Of a DNA stretch of 64,000 bases, positions 34,858 to 47,204 are shown one piece after another. This DNA is from Ectobius pallidus. Taxonomy: Eukaryota; Arthropoda; Insecta; Blattodea; Ectobiidae. Where the stretch lies: assembly GCA_964059195.1 (NCBI GenBank), contig CAXKWD010000004.1:121802043-121866042 (forward strand), written 5' to 3'. The translations under genes were made by a program, and so were the position numbers. The notes beneath the pieces were generated by a model, which ran no database searches, had not been told where the DNA came from, and saw only the letters and a list, made by a program, of their open reading frames with translations. Numbering within the stretch: position 1 is the first letter of the stretch; the number at the start of each line of letters is the position of its first letter.

Positions 34858-36045
34858 TTTATTAAGTGCCAGAATGGTACTTTATGAGATTGTGTGTGGG
34901 ACGGAAAATGTCTGTCCGTCTGTCTATCTATCAGTGTGTCTGTACGCGCCATAACTCAACTATGCTTTATTGGATCTTCATGAAACTTGGTATACGCATT
35001 TATGACGTACATGGAAAGAAGCCTACTTAATTTGGACCAAATCGGTTGACCGGTGCCGAAATAACGAGTAATTAACAGTCACATCTATTATTATGTAATC
35101 TTCGTTCTCCGACAATTCGAAGCATTTTGATTGGCTCCAGGCGAAACTTTCATGAAGAGTACAAAATTAAGAAAACGGTTTTTTTATTATATAAGGCCTA
35201 AGTGAAATGAACACAATGAACAAATATTCTAATTTTATTTTTACTTACAATTTTCATAGCTCTGAACCACAAACATTTTTAATAAACTGCCAGTGTAAAT
35301 TTCTTAAAAATCCTGGAGTTAATTAATAATGGCGGGCGAAGCCGTAGGCACCAGCTATAATATATTTATAGTTGAACCCTGGAAATCTCGCGGACAATAA
35401 AAATCCAAACAAACCACTCCTTCCCTTGAAAAATTATATAATTTCTGAAAATTACACTGAATTTATCAAATCAAATTCATATCATATTTATCTGTCAACA
35501 AACACTTGAGATACAATGCCACATTTTTAATAATTGAGGGCTTTGTCTGCAATGCAGTCAGATGTTTGTTTACTTCGTTGATCTAGTTGAAATTGAGTAC
35601 TGCATGAATACTGTTATATACAGAAGGTACATTACTGTGAAATAATTAGCGGAGTTATTTGTCATTGAATTTTGTGAAATGTTGGCATATTTTAAGAATT
35701 TCAAGTTGCAATACATTTAGATTTGACAAATAACACTATTCCTTCACATATGCTTATCAAACTAGACCGTCAAACTCACTTAGTTGGCCGAATGGTAACG
35801 TCTTGGACTCATATTCGGGAGGTCAGTGGATCAAATCGCAGAGCCGGCCAATTCGACATGGATTTTTTAATTTAATTTTGTATTTTTCTGTGAGTGTGCG
35901 ATTATCAAGATATCACAAATCTGCAGTTCTGCTGACGCTGGTCGATTTTAATCTGATTAAAAAACTTATTTTCTGCATATCATAATTTCAATTATAATTG
36001 ATTCAACAGAAGCATTCTGGCACTTTGTTATATCAGTTTACCTGA
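34858..36045. mobile_element. Second copy of the AAGTGCCAG-ended element, with tRNA-like segment
   Basis: It shares the start and the GTCTGTCCGT-rich head with 3592-4745, and its end AGCATTCTGGCACTT plus the following AGTTTACCTGATTTTATT. Both end repeats carry AGAATG where copy 1 carries AGTATG at both ends. An internal GGCGGGCGAAGCCG hairpin (~35333-35347) resembles a Helitron 3' hairpin. A tRNA-like A-box (TTGGCCGAATGGTAACG, ~35782) and a weak B-box follow. Confidence 0.65.
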
Positions 36046-36554
36046 TTTTATTATTATTATATTTTTGAAAAAGAAAATATAGCAGTATTTACTTTTACAA
36101 ATGTTAAAATGGTTACGTGGAATGGATACATGCAAGTTTTATCCAAACATTTGGGTTGTATTTAATAACTATAAAAGAATAAAACGCATATTAGATCAAA
36201 TCTAACACGTGAGTGATGGCATGAAAGCCATATGCACGAGTGAAGTCGGGTTAAAGCATGGGTACAAACATAGTTTACCTACTTTTTTTGCAATAATATT
36301 TTTTTTTTTCAGACAATTATTTTTCTTGGAATAAATATGCAATGCTGTAGGAGAATCACATGCAAAATTTGACCAATTATTTTGTGGTTTCACTATGCTA
36401 TTCACAATATTAGTCAACAATATTTCCCTGTTATGTTCCAGTTTCTAAAACCTGGACTGTCTTACAAATACAGCATTTAAGTTCATAAGATGCAAACAAA
36501 CTAATGCATAACACATATCTGTGATAGATTTCTTAGTAGGCTAAATAAGCTTAA

Positions 36555-37087
36555 CCCTTAGAGATGGTTTGAAGTGCTAAGAATGTAGCGCTTGAGTACT
36601 TTGTCTGTGGTGGTTTGATGTTCTAGGAATGAATTGAGCAAGCCAGTCTGATGGAATTATGCACTGACAAAATTTGGAACTGTTTGTCCATGAATGAACC
36701 CAGATCCTCAGTCCACAAGTGGAAGTGTTTTTGTTCCACTAAACTCTAAATATGAGGGGGTAAACAGCTGGCACTACAGAAGAAATTCTTGGTTTAAGTC
36801 CACAAACAACTTGTTCACACTTCAGTTAATAGCTTCTCTTTTCAATAGATAAGGGATGGCTATATACACAGCCAGACAAGATCAGCCTTCAATAAATCTT
36901 ATCCCTAACCCGGCACAGAGAGACATTTCATATAAAAAATACCACCCATGGGGGAAAATGAGAAATACAAAACACATAAAAGAATAAAAACCTCAAACTT
37001 GTGTTATAGCTATGAGTGTCATTTAAATGCCGGTGGAGGGTAATCCCAGAGTCGCCTCTGCAGCATTTAAATGTCTGGCTTGAGGGG
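36555..37087. mobile_element. Possible piggyBac-like MITE
   Basis: TTAACCCTTAGAGATG (36551) and inverted TTAACCCCTCAAGCCAG (right end ~37091) give TTAA flanks and a weak CCCYT TIR. ATTTAAATG words recur inside near 37020 and 37067. Weak match. Confidence 0.35.
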
Positions 37088-37198
37088 TTAATAACCTTTG
37101 GTTTTACTGTCTCCTGTTTTGCAATCCTTAAATTTTGCCTTCAGCAAGCTATTGAAAATCATAATGTTTTGGTACATTCATTTAGCAAAATAATATAC

Positions 37199-37323
37199 CT
37201 GTAATCATATGCAAAAAGCAGTTGGTGTCTTCTAGGAAAGGCATGATGTAACAGAGCATTGGTAAGAGTCTTCCCATGTCCTACAGGTGAAAACTTGAAG
37301 CTGAACGACAGCACTTTCATATT
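37199..37323 (-). CDS. MTMR10/12-like protein, exon 4 of those found
   Basis: Acceptor TTTTTCAG and donor GTATAT. The exon enters in phase 0 and ends in phase 2. It encodes NMKVLSFSFKFSPVGHGKTL, then TNALLHHAFPRRHQLLFAY and DY. This is the end of the PH-GRAM-like domain and the linker into the phosphatase-like domain. A plus-strand open frame at 37331-37630 lies in the adjoining intron and is not a gene. Confidence 0.92.
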
Positions 37324-39070
37324 CTGAAAAATGAAACAGATCTTACCTTTCCAAGTAAATGCTACTGATTCTATGAGGTTTGTTAAAAAAAGTAACAAAC
37401 CTTTCGTCAGTAAAAATACATTTCTGGTAGTATTCCGTAGCAATGGTTGTGCCTTATGGTGCATAATCGTGAAACAACACCCCAGGGAGGTAAAAGAAAA
37501 CAGCATCATTTTTACCTTCCTGCAGACCTGCCATGCTTCTTTTGCCATCTTTGAAGCAGTGTACCACTCCTTTATCCGTGAGAAGCTCATGGCATCATCT
37601 CAAGAAAGCCTTGTGAATGGTTCCACGTAAGTTCGTTACACCATTTCACAATAAAAATGACAATCTGACAGGTGCTACTGCACTTTCTAACTCATAGACC
37701 ACACTGATACTTTCTTCTGGTGAGAAAAAATACACGCACATCCATGAATCGCCCTTACATATTCAATTCATTCACCATTGGGCACATACCATGCTTCATT
37801 TGGTTATGCAGGCATTGTTTGATAGTTTTTGAACAAACCTCATATTAAATGAAAAGAATATGGCAATGTAATAAAAATAAAAACAGTTGCATTCACTTGC
37901 TGTAGTGTTGCCAGCTGCTCTCGTCTGGGCATGCAGATTTTCTTGTGGTACTTGATACCCCCAGAATTCAAATCAGTTTATTGTTATAACTTGGCCTAAA
38001 TATACGCATGGCAATTGCTGCATTAAACATGTGAGAATGAGTTTGTTGGAATAACCTAAACCATATTGATTTTTCAATCCTCATTGGAAAAAAAAAAGTT
38101 CTTAAAAATGCAAAGTTGCGGTATATAGTATACAGTGCATAGCATACAAACAGTGCTTTGTCATCAAGAAGTACAATATTAGTAGTTTTGAGCAAGTAAA
38201 AGAACAGCAATTTTTATTAAAGGTGGTCAACTTATAAACACTTATAGCTCCACTTATGTAAGTATTATTATTATTATTATTATTTCACGGTAAAAACATT
38301 GTACATAAAGATCGACCCTGATGCTTTCCGTTCTAGATACTTGTTAGTTTTATGAAAATGTAATAAGTAAAATTTAATTGTCTCTGTAATTTACTTTTTC
38401 CTGATTCAATAAATTTACTGTTTAGATCACTTCCTTTTTTAATTGAGAACAGGAATTTGTTTTGTATTTTGGTTTCATTTATTAATGAGAATGTTACCGA
38501 CTGCATTATTTTAGTTAATACTGTTAATCAGTATTCAAAGTAAGAAAAGAGCAGAAGTGATATGTTTCTCAACAACTTTATACAGGCATCCCTGGCCTAG
38601 CCTCATCAGTTCCTGGGTATCAAATATGATACCTTGGGTTTCGGATTTTTTTTTCTTCCCTTTTCTTTTTTAACTCAGTGTGAAGGAGTCAAAATAATGA
38701 CGGCCGGTGGTATCATATTTGATACATTCTGCACTACATGCTCATTTTTTTTTCCGTCTCTGTCTACTATGTACCAATGTTTGGATTTAAAAAAATTGTA
38801 TAACTTAATATAGACCCCTAAAACTCCCAGCAGAAAAAAATTAAAATTTGTTCTCTTGAATATCTGTGTTGTTTTGGTCAATAACTACACACATTAATCC
38901 ACAGAATAAAATTTATAGCAAGATAAATCTCAATTAAGACTCCCAAACCCCCCCCCCACCCCAAAATAAAAATTGTTGCATTTTTTTTTTCTCCCCGACC
39001 CCTAGAAACTTCCTAATTTGATCTTGGTACAAGGAGGATAAGAAAACATGTCAAAACATTTTAACAAGAC

Positions 39071-39101
<31 letters not shown>

Positions 39102-40540
39102 TTTAAATGCAGTTTTGAAATATTATTCATCAGCTCTAGTCTAAATTTTCCATATTAGCTTCATTTCTGGGGGTGGAGGATTTTGAGTTTTCTTTTTTAT
39201 GCTTTTGTTTCATCTGCACTCTGGCAACCCTGGCCCAGCCAAAATTTATATTTCTCTGCCTTGAATTTATTTATGGGAGGTACTATCAGCTTCAAGAAGA
39301 GCAGGTTCATTGCTGTTAATATCCAAGTTGATTTCTTGAAGGTGATAGAAAAATGTTCATTCCACTACATGCCTTTTCTCCCATTCTGCAGTTAATATAA
39401 TTACAAATTAATGTGACGAGATTCTACCCTACTGGTAGGGCTGACCTCCCAGCAGGCACAGTACTCAAGAATAATCCATCAGGTAATGCTATTTCAACTT
39501 TTAGCGCTGCTAATGTGAAAACCACAAATAAAAAGCAAAAACATCTAAAATTTGAGCATTTAATAATTACTTTGGGTAAATATAAGCAAAAAATTTAGCC
39601 AAAAATGTATTATGGGAATAATAACTGTGCCAACCAAAAAGAACTCCAGGGGTGGTATCCTGTTATATCAATTTTACCAGTACCATATACCTGCTAACTT
39701 CAAAAACTGTTGTTAATATTATCATCATCACCATTGTCTTTGTCATCCATATCATAATCATTGTCATCATTATAACTATAATAATCAGTTATGTTCTTTA
39801 ACCTATATTTATACCCTTGTCATTGTCACTGTCATCCATATCATCATCATTGTCATCATTATAACCATAATAATCAGTTATGTTCTTTAACCTATATTTG
39901 TACCCACGTAAATAGTGAAATAAATTAAAAAACTGATTTAGTACAATGTTTTCTGCTTAGACACGGATAAGAAGTACATGAACAACAGGCAACAGAAGTA
40001 ACACTGCTGCACTGGCTACTTATTTTGTTCTCTGAGATATGTTTTTAATTTGAATGAAGTACCTATGGTATGAGGTGAAACTTGACTCTGAGAAAAAAAT
40101 GAGTTTCCACATAAGGGGCTGGCATGTAGGAGTTGCAGTCTCTCTTGGCAAGTATTGAGTCAGTTTGAGGGATATCTACCATTCCTTCTCCCCTTGAAGT
40201 TCACCATACTGCATTGCCTCTAGCTGCTCAAATATCTACCCGAACTGACATAATGTATGTGTCAAGAGAAGCTTCTCTCATCCTCAGATAATTTCAATTC
40301 TAAAGATGGAAACAAAATCTACACACACAAAAATCTACCAAAATAATAGAAATAAGTAGTACAAGGGCTGACAGAGCATGTTATAATGACTTTTCGGTCA
40401 TATTCATCATTTCAAGTATTATTAGTAGTATCCAAAGATGGTTTTATAGGCTATATATATATTTTAATTTCTTAGAAGTATGCACTTCATGAAAAATTGT
40501 AAAACTTACTTTCTCCCCATTCGTGTGGAATGTCAAATTC
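37324..40540. other. Intron of the MTMR-like gene
   Basis: Mostly AT-rich without recognised elements. It contains (TA)n at 39078-39103 and an ~89-bp duplication with TCATCATT words at 39740-39905. A GTATCAAATATGATAC near-palindrome lies at ~38618. No coding signal. Confidence 0.5.
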
Positions 40541-40560
40541 TGTGAAAACTATTTGTTTAT

Positions 40561-41667
40561 AGGACACGTGAAGTCAGAATGAAAAATTCAATGCCATAGC
40601 TGGGATTTGAACCAGGATCTTCGGCTCTCCGTGCCGATGCTCTAACCAACTTAGCTACCATGGCAACGTGCCGGTACAACATTAAATTCTCCAACTGACT
40701 CACAATCCCAGAATACCACCAGGCGTTCTCAATATGAGATACGAACCCAGTGGCGACTTACAAGCTGTAAGTGCTTAAAGACCCGGGCTTTATAGTAAAC
40801 CACTAGTAGGTCACAGTGGAATGATAATTCTTTCACACTGGCCGTGTGTAGGCTAAGATGGACACGTGAAGTCAGAATGAAAAATTCAATGCCATAGCCG
40901 GGATTTGAACCAGTATCTTCGGCTCTCCGTGCCGATGCTCTAACCAACTGAGCTACCATGGCAACGTGCCGGTACAACATTAAATTCTCCAACTGACTCA
41001 CAATCCCAGAATACCACCAGGCGTTCTCAATATGAGATGCGAACCCAGTGGTGACTTACAAGCTGTAAGTGCTTAAAGACCCAGGCTTTATAGTAAACCA
41101 CTAGTAGGTCACAGTGGAATGATAATTGTAAGTCGCCACTGGGTTCGTATCTCATATTGAGAACGCCTGGTGGTATTCTGGGATTGTGAGTCAGTTGGAG
41201 AATTTAATGTTGTACCGGCACATTGCCATGGTAGCTCAGTTGGTTAGAGCATCGTCACGGAGAGCCGAAGATCCTGGTTCAAATCCCGGCTATGGCATTG
41301 AATTTTTCATTCTGACTTCACGTGTCCATCTTAGCCTACACACGGCCAGTGTGAAAGAATTATCATTCCACTGTGACCTACTAGTGGTTTACTATAAAGC
41401 CCGGGTCTTTAAGCACTTACAGCTTGTAAGTCGCCACTGGGTTCGTATCTCATATTGAGAACGCCTGGTGGTATTCTGGGATTGTGAGTCAGTTGGAGAA
41501 TTTAATGTTGTACTGGCACGTTGCCATGGTAGCTCAGTTGGTTAGAGCATCGTCATGGAGAGCCGAAGATCCTGGTTCAAATCCCGGCTATGGCATTGAA
41601 TTTTTCATTCTGACTTCACGTGTCCATCTTAGCCTACACACGGCCAGTGTGAAAGAATTATCATTCC
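40561..41667. mobile_element. Four-unit tRNA-like repeat array, 2 minus then 2 plus, one insertion
   Basis: Four ~298-bp units, minus at 40561-40856 and 40857-41127, plus at 41128-41425 and 41426-41667. Each unit contains a tRNA-like segment (40592-40665, 40890-40963, 41224-41297, 41522-41595) with TAGCTCAGTTGGTTAGAGC and GGTTCAAATCCCGG. The two orientations meet abruptly at about 41127. The whole array is flanked by perfect ACTATTTGTTTAT copies (40548-40560, 41668-41680). Long open frames in it are repeat read-throughs. Confidence 0.85.
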
Positions 41668-41680
41668 ACTATTTGTTTAT

Positions 41681-42209
41681 TGTTACACAAGAGCAAGTAG
41701 AAAAAGAAATGGATAGCCATCTCATTGGAAAGCTCAGACCTCAGTTCTAAGTGAGTAATTGAATCATCTTAAAGTCAGAAGTAGAATGTAGTTAAATGAT
41801 TGTGAAAGTTGGGGCAGGAGAATACACATACTATGCTCCATTTGAAATGAAATGAAATGAATTGATTAGCCTAAATGTCCCAAATGTTTTAAATTGACAA
41901 TCCAGAGTAGCGTTGTTCATTTTTAACTTGTTCCCATTGTGTCAGCAAAAGCAGAAAGAAGCTCTTCTATGTACAAAGCTTTGTTAATTGATAACAGACA
42001 ATCTTTTTTCATTTCAAAATTTGTACAGGGTTTTCATTGTATATTGCAACTCAGGTCTCTTTGAATGTCTTGAAATTCCTTAAATTTTCACTATTTCCTT
42101 CTCTGGTTGTCATTCTATTAGTTTTCTACAGAAAATAAAATAAAATAAAGTTCTTAATTTAATAAGGCATATTTTTTAAACTATAGAATTTTTAGGTTAT
42201 AAAAGAATG
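41681..42209. other. Intron, nothing recognised
   Basis: AT-rich; no element ends or coding signal seen. Confidence 0.5.
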
Positions 42210-42211
42210 TA

Positions 42212-42963
42212 CAGTCGGTCAAATAAAAAACGTCGGACGTTATTTTATAAAGTATCACGAACGAGCATATGCGCATGTACAGGAAGACTTAAGGTTAGGT
42301 TCACACATGCCTCTTGTCTATCCATGTATTTTCTTGATTATTTAGTCAGTTTTGTTCCAAGACAAACATATATAGAAGGCTGTGGCTATATGCCTCAAAT
42401 CTGCTATATTCTTGGTTGCAAATTTTTATAATATTAATAATTAATAGATTCGCGAGGAATATGTTTATTCAAGGAGCATTTTTTAAATATTTTATTTTAT
42501 AATACCGGTACTTGTAGTGCAAAATCAATAACTTACGCTCAACTTCTGCAACCAATCTAGCATCGAAATACGTGCCCGGCCAGATCCATGTTTCCTATGA
42601 AAACTTCCGGTCGCATTATAGTGAAGTTCCCACATCTGAGCTGTTCTTTCATAAATATGGAACCTTCTCGCTGCTTCAGAGGCCGAAAAATGCAGAGCAA
42701 TTACAGCCCTAACTACACTTTCTCTCACTTTAGCATTTGTATGTGGCGATGACACAAAGCAAAATGAATTATGACAATACATTAAGTTGAATATCGTGTG
42801 TTGCGCTTTCTGCGTTGTTCATTTTTTCCCTCCTGTCGCATGGGCTCATATGTTCCGAGAATGGCTTTTATTTTATGTTTTTTATAGGAAACTTGTGAAC
42901 TAATGCGTTAAAACTTTAATTTCAACTGCATACGAGTCCCGACGTTTTTTATTTGACCAACTG
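42212..42963 (-). mobile_element. Tc1-like element with N-terminal transposase fragment
   Basis: The ends CAGTCGGTCAAATAAAAAAC and the inverted partner (CAGTTGGTCAAATAAAAAAC) are flanked by TA. A minus-strand frame (42782-42525) encodes a helix-turn-helix region: VRAVIALHFSASEAARRF, then YERTAQMWELHYNATGSF and HRKHGSGR. This matches the DNA-binding end of Tc1-type transposases. No catalytic domain remains. Confidence 0.8.
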
Positions 42964-43365
42964 TAATATTCTGTATAAATAGGTTATTTTTATGTCATAC
43001 AAATCCTAGCCCTAATAATATCAAATAAAGAAGTAGGTTTCAGGACGTAGAGAAAGAATAATAAATATTTAAACTGGATTGGATAACCAATAGAACTAGC
43101 AACAGAACAAATAAATAAAAATAAACCTAAGAGTGAATATTTCCAGGAAAAAGACTATTAAATAATAATATACAGTACACATTAACCAATACCATTGTCA
43201 CACAACATGCCAACATGAGTGATGACTACCTCACAGGAATATCTTTCGATCTTGACTACCAGTAGTTTTCCTATGTCTTTGCAGATAACAATTTTAGAAT
43301 AGAAAAAAACTTCAAATCAGACAAGTAAAAAGAAGGGGTGGAAAATACAGAAGTTATATAATTAC

Positions 43366-43521
43366 CTTGCATAAAATGTAAAGACCTTTAACTCTGCCAG
43401 CTACATTATTTCCTGGGATAAGACGACGTTTCTTTTCTCCAGTAAGCTGGTACACTACATCCACATTAGAAAGGCACACATCATACTCTCCCAGCAATAA
43501 ATTATTCTGCTGAGATGTTTC
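43366..43521 (-). CDS. MTMR10/12-like protein, exon 3 of those found
   Basis: Acceptor TTGTAG and donor GTAATT; both ends are in phase 0. It encodes ETSQQNNLLLGEYDVCLSNV, then DVVYQLTGEKKRRLIPGNN and VAGRVKGLYILCK. The LLGEYDV-L-x-x-V-D-V-V-Y pattern is the second half of the PH-GRAM-like lipid-binding domain in MTMR10-type proteins. Confidence 0.92.
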
Positions 43522-44289
43522 CTACAATTAGAAGAATGTACAAGTTACAACACAAAGAGTTATTAGGTAAAGAGAATCTTATATTAACAACAACTTACCT
43601 TAATGAAGAAAGAAAAAAACTTATTTTCCAAAAATATACTAAAGCCAGTCTAGGATCTATTATTACAAGAAATAATGATTTAACAGCACTATAAAGGGCC
43701 AAGGAAAAAAATTATGGGGATACTATACCCTTCCATTACCAAAGTTAAAAAGTCAATTTAAAAATTCAGGAACAACTAACGTAAAACACTCCTTAGTACA
43801 TGTTCTCTGAAGCATCTGTTTCTCAGACTGCTAACATGACGTAAAGTAGTACTTTATTGACCTAGGCTGTTAAAGTTGCCATAGTAACCTCTAGTAGACG
43901 TAGCTCCAACTATGGCACCTGGATGTCTCTACAGTATCTTCCAATGTAAGTTCAATTTTATATGTTAAGGGGTTTTATTATTCATTAACTATTATCAAGA
44001 AATGTAAACCTTGTCTTTTAGAAATCTTGAATTTAAGAAATAAATTTGATAATAACTTTTTATATTTGTTATGATTGGGGGTAGGTGCAAACATGTGAAG
44101 CTTGCATTACTGCACCATAGCTTAGTCCTCATAGTCGCATTTTTGTTGGCCCTTGCCCTTCTTTCTGGATAAAAAATTTTAATTTAACATTTGGAAAAGA
44201 AATTGTTTACCGTCTCACTGCTTTCAGTTTCTTACAATTTTCATTTCCCCTATAACAGCCATATTGAAGCTTCACTCTTCGCCTGTAAA

Positions 44290-44721
44290 AAATTCAAGGG
44301 CTGCTCCCATCAATATCACAATAATGGTGATCAATTTCTCAACCACATTGTAATGGAAGACAAAACATGAGTTTAAGTGGGAAATTTTTGGACATCCTTC
44401 TTACAACCGTGATCTGGCATCCAGCGATTTTCACTTGTTTCCGAAACTAAAGGACTTTTTGGGTTGAAAAGAGTTCCCAACAGATGAAGACTTTAAAGCA
44501 GCATTGACATCCTGGCTCAGGTCTTTGGTGGTAGAAGAGTATAACATCGGCATTGAAAACTGGTACCATGTTACAATAAATGCCTTGACAGCAATGGTGT
44601 TGACTTGAGAAAAAGAGTAAGGTACTGTACCTTTGTAAATAAAGTTTTGAGTTAATATTTTTCGTTACTATTTACTCGTAGTTATGCCAAATCATTTTTT
44701 ACTTTCTGGATGATCCTTGTA
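44290..44721 (+). mobile_element. mariner relic, C-terminal transposase end
   Basis: The plus strand reads VEDKT, FGHPSYNRDLASSDFHLF, PKLKDFLG, a stop, then FPTDEDFKAALTSWLRSL and EEYNIG. The D in SSDFH is a mariner catalytic residue. The 3' TIR (TTTCTGGATGATCCTTG) ends by TA at 44720-44721. The 5' end is missing. Confidence 0.75.
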
Positions 44722-45075
44722 ACTTACTCTTTAGTGCAACATGCATACAACTCTGTTCCACACAATTTAGGTTACACAATCAAAAAGATCAACTACAAAG
44801 CAGAGAGACACAAGACTGCTTATAGGTTAATAACACAAAATTAACTGTGAACATATGCGTGACTTCTGACAGTTGGAAACTATTCCAGAAACAAATCTAT
44901 TGTATCCTTTCTTAGATAATGACTGCTCTTTCTCTCTTTTTTCTCCGATAGTTCAAGATATCCCCATCTGGATTGTTTACCAATTTTTTCTGGTTAGTGC
45001 TGTTTAAAACAAGTGAAAGTATCACTAGACATTTAACACCAATTCTATTTTAAGTGTCCACTATTTCAGAATTAC

Positions 45076-45212
45076 CTCTTTTGTCCTCTCTTCTGTAGTC
45101 ACAAATGACAGTTTGAAATTTGTAACACTCAAACTCCCTGATTTACCCTGCTTTTGTTCACTAACTGGAGCAAACATGAGTACATTTTGGGCTTCAGCAA
45201 TCACAACTTCAC
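45076..45212 (-). CDS. MTMR10/12-like protein, exon 2 of those found
   Basis: Acceptor TTAATAG and donor GTAATT. The exon completes a Gly codon and ends in phase 0. It encodes EVVIAEAQNVLMFAPVSEQ, then KQGKSGSLSVTNFKLSFVT and TEERTKE. The L-x-x-G-E-x-V-x-x-E start and the G-x-L-x-V-T-N-F-K-x-S-F-V-T strand are typical of the PH-GRAM-like domain. Confidence 0.93.
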
Positions 45213-45330
45213 CTATTAACAAGAAATGAATTTATTACATGAAATATAAAATATAATGAGACTTTTAAAAAGATAATAATTGAAAATGGACTCTGGAAAC
45301 AAATGTTAATTTATACAGTTAAGCAAATAC

Positions 45331-45420
45331 AGTGAAACCTCCGTATAACAATATTTGTGGGCCCTAGCAGATTGTATTGTTATATTGAGGGGTTGTAATT
45401 TACATTTTAGAAAGACCGCA
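45331..45420 (+). mobile_element. Unpaired pogo-type terminal repeat
   Basis: CAGTGAAACCTCCGTATAAC followed by TGTTATATTGAGGGGTTGTA is a typical pogo/Tigger-like end. The inverted partner is not found within the intron. Confidence 0.5.
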
Positions 45421-45904
45421 TACAGAAAACTTTAAAACTTTAAGCATAATTTAGGCCTACATAATTATTCAAGGAACGCACATGCAAAGAAGTAGAACGC
45501 TAATAATATTTTGTTACTTAACTTACTGACTTCTGTTAAATTGTAACCGTAGCAACTTTACACCCTTACACTAAAAAAATATTATTCAGATTGTTATAAC
45601 ATCACGGATCATGGCACGCTTTGAGTCTAGCCATGTGTCAGAAATTTCAAACTCATAATTGGTGGGAAGGGAGAACAGAAATACAAGCAAATTCAACTCA
45701 TAGCTAAGGCAAAACTATAAGTTTCTCCTTATGGTGTTTTAATTGCACATTATGTACATGTTGAAGTAACAACCTAACTCACAGTATTTTTTTGAACACA
45801 TAAGGGATGATTCTAGCCTCAGTGATCCTATATTCCACCCCTTATGAACCTCTCTTTCCTGGAATTTCTAAGAAATGTAACAGGTATCAGGCATCCAGAA
45901 AACA

Positions 45905-46214
45905 TTATTGGTGGCTGGAAAGGATACTGATCTAATACCAGCTACCATTCATAGAGCTAAGCAACGGAAGAGGGATAATCAAAATAGGCCTAAATATGGT
46001 CAAACATTTTTCGATTTGGACGAAACTCACTATATAGGGGTTTTGTGGGCCAAGAAACTAGAATCTGAGGTTGCTTTTACCATGCGACGCTATCTAATCG
46101 TGGTATGTAATTCACGTGATTTAGGTGTTAATAAATATAATGATTTAACTATTATGCTCTTACATTTTAATTTTTGAAATAATTATCGCGGGCGAAGCCG
46201 CGGGCACATGCTAG
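45905..46214 (+). mobile_element. Helitron-like 3' end
   Basis: A hairpin CGCGG-GCGAAG-CCGCG (46187-46202) is followed after 8 bases by CTAGT, the CTRR-T terminus of Helitrons. Upstream lies an 89-residue open frame (45908-46177) that I do not recognise. The 5' TC end was not located. Confidence 0.55.
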
Positions 46215-46934
46215 TCTCATATATGAATAAATAACCTTTATTTAATTCCTTCGGCTACTGTTATCAATTGGTTAATATTATCAGATTAGCTGCATCCCAA
46301 AGTGGCGTGCACTGTATATACATATCTCACGCCTCTTAAATATATATGGTAGGGGTCACACTACTACCACACCCAGCATATAGCTTTGATCTTTTGTCGT
46401 TTGATTACCATGAGTTTTATACATGTTTCAATTCCTTCATGGAAAAATTTTGAAAACATCAAAGACAAGGAAGTGGGTATCATCAAATTCTCATAAAATA
46501 ACCAGAAACTGCAGGTTAAGAAACCTTGCTGAAAGATGACACAATCTACAGTCTGTTTCAAACAATCTGCGACTTGTGACAGTTGATGGAGGGGTATGTT
46601 TCCATGGCAATGTTGAAGATATGCGAGATGTTTGCAATTTGGAGCTCTGCTAAACAGCTTAAAGAAGCTCTAATACAACAAAATTCAATGCAGATGGCCC
46701 ACTTTTCCACTTCGAGTGAACTGTCACAATTCGCAGATTGTTGAAGTCAGACTGTAATGACCTCTACTTGAAGATTAGTTTAATCTGTTATCAGAATAAA
46801 TTGCAAATAAACTTTAAAAACCAACAGAATTTATGAGACAGTATCAATATATACTGCACCTGCAATGAGATTTTAATTTGTCTATCTTTAAGAGATGTTT
46901 GGAGGATATTTGAACATACTGTTATCAGGTGGAA

Positions 46935-47040
46935 AGGTAGTCAGACTGAAAAATTCAATGCCATAGCTGGGATTTTTCAGTCTGACTCTACCTTTCGACC
47001 TTAGGCTACACATGGCCAGTGTGAGAGAATCATCATTATA
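46935..47040. repeat. Fold-back fragment of the 40561-41667 repeat family
   Basis: Two ~22-bp arms (AGTCAGACTGAAAAAT and inverse) surround CAATGCCATAGCTGGG, which is part of the tRNA-like unit. The tail GCCAGTGTGAGAGAAT also matches that family. Confidence 0.65.
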
Positions 47041-47146
47041 CTTTTATTAGGTTGATTTTGTTATTATAATATAAAAATGTTTAATAACAGAAACATTTCT
47101 CATCTCTGGCAACTATTAATAATGAATACATTCGTCTTATACATAC

Positions 47147-47204
47147 CTGGTAGAAGTCTTGGATTCAGATCTGTAAATGACTCTTCACCACTTGTATTCA
47201 ATGA
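47147..47204 (-). CDS. MTMR10/12-like protein, first exon found
   Basis: A short exon, acceptor TTTTAG and donor GTATGT, leaving in phase 1. It encodes SLNTSGEESFTDLNPRLLP. The Leu-Leu-Pro-Gly-Glu junction with the next exon fits the start of the PH-GRAM-like domain. It contains no start codon. The initiating exon must lie further upstream on the minus strand (higher coordinates), possibly beyond the window; I could not identify it. The gene product is expected to be a myotubularin-family adaptor or pseudophosphatase acting at phosphoinositide membranes; this is family knowledge. Confidence 0.85.

Noticed and set aside
35782..35850. tRNA gene
   Set aside because: Only A-box and a weak B-box; no cloverleaf, and inside a repeated element.
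37331..37630. 99-residue plus-strand frame
   Set aside because: It lies in the intron next to an MTMR exon on the other strand, with no domain and no splice logic.
40729..41750. Three similar 88-90-residue open frames (MVAQLVRAS type)
   Set aside because: They are translations of the tRNA-like repeat units, not genes.
45908..46177. 89-residue frame as a gene
   Set aside because: No domain, adjacent to a Helitron-like end; more likely element sequence.
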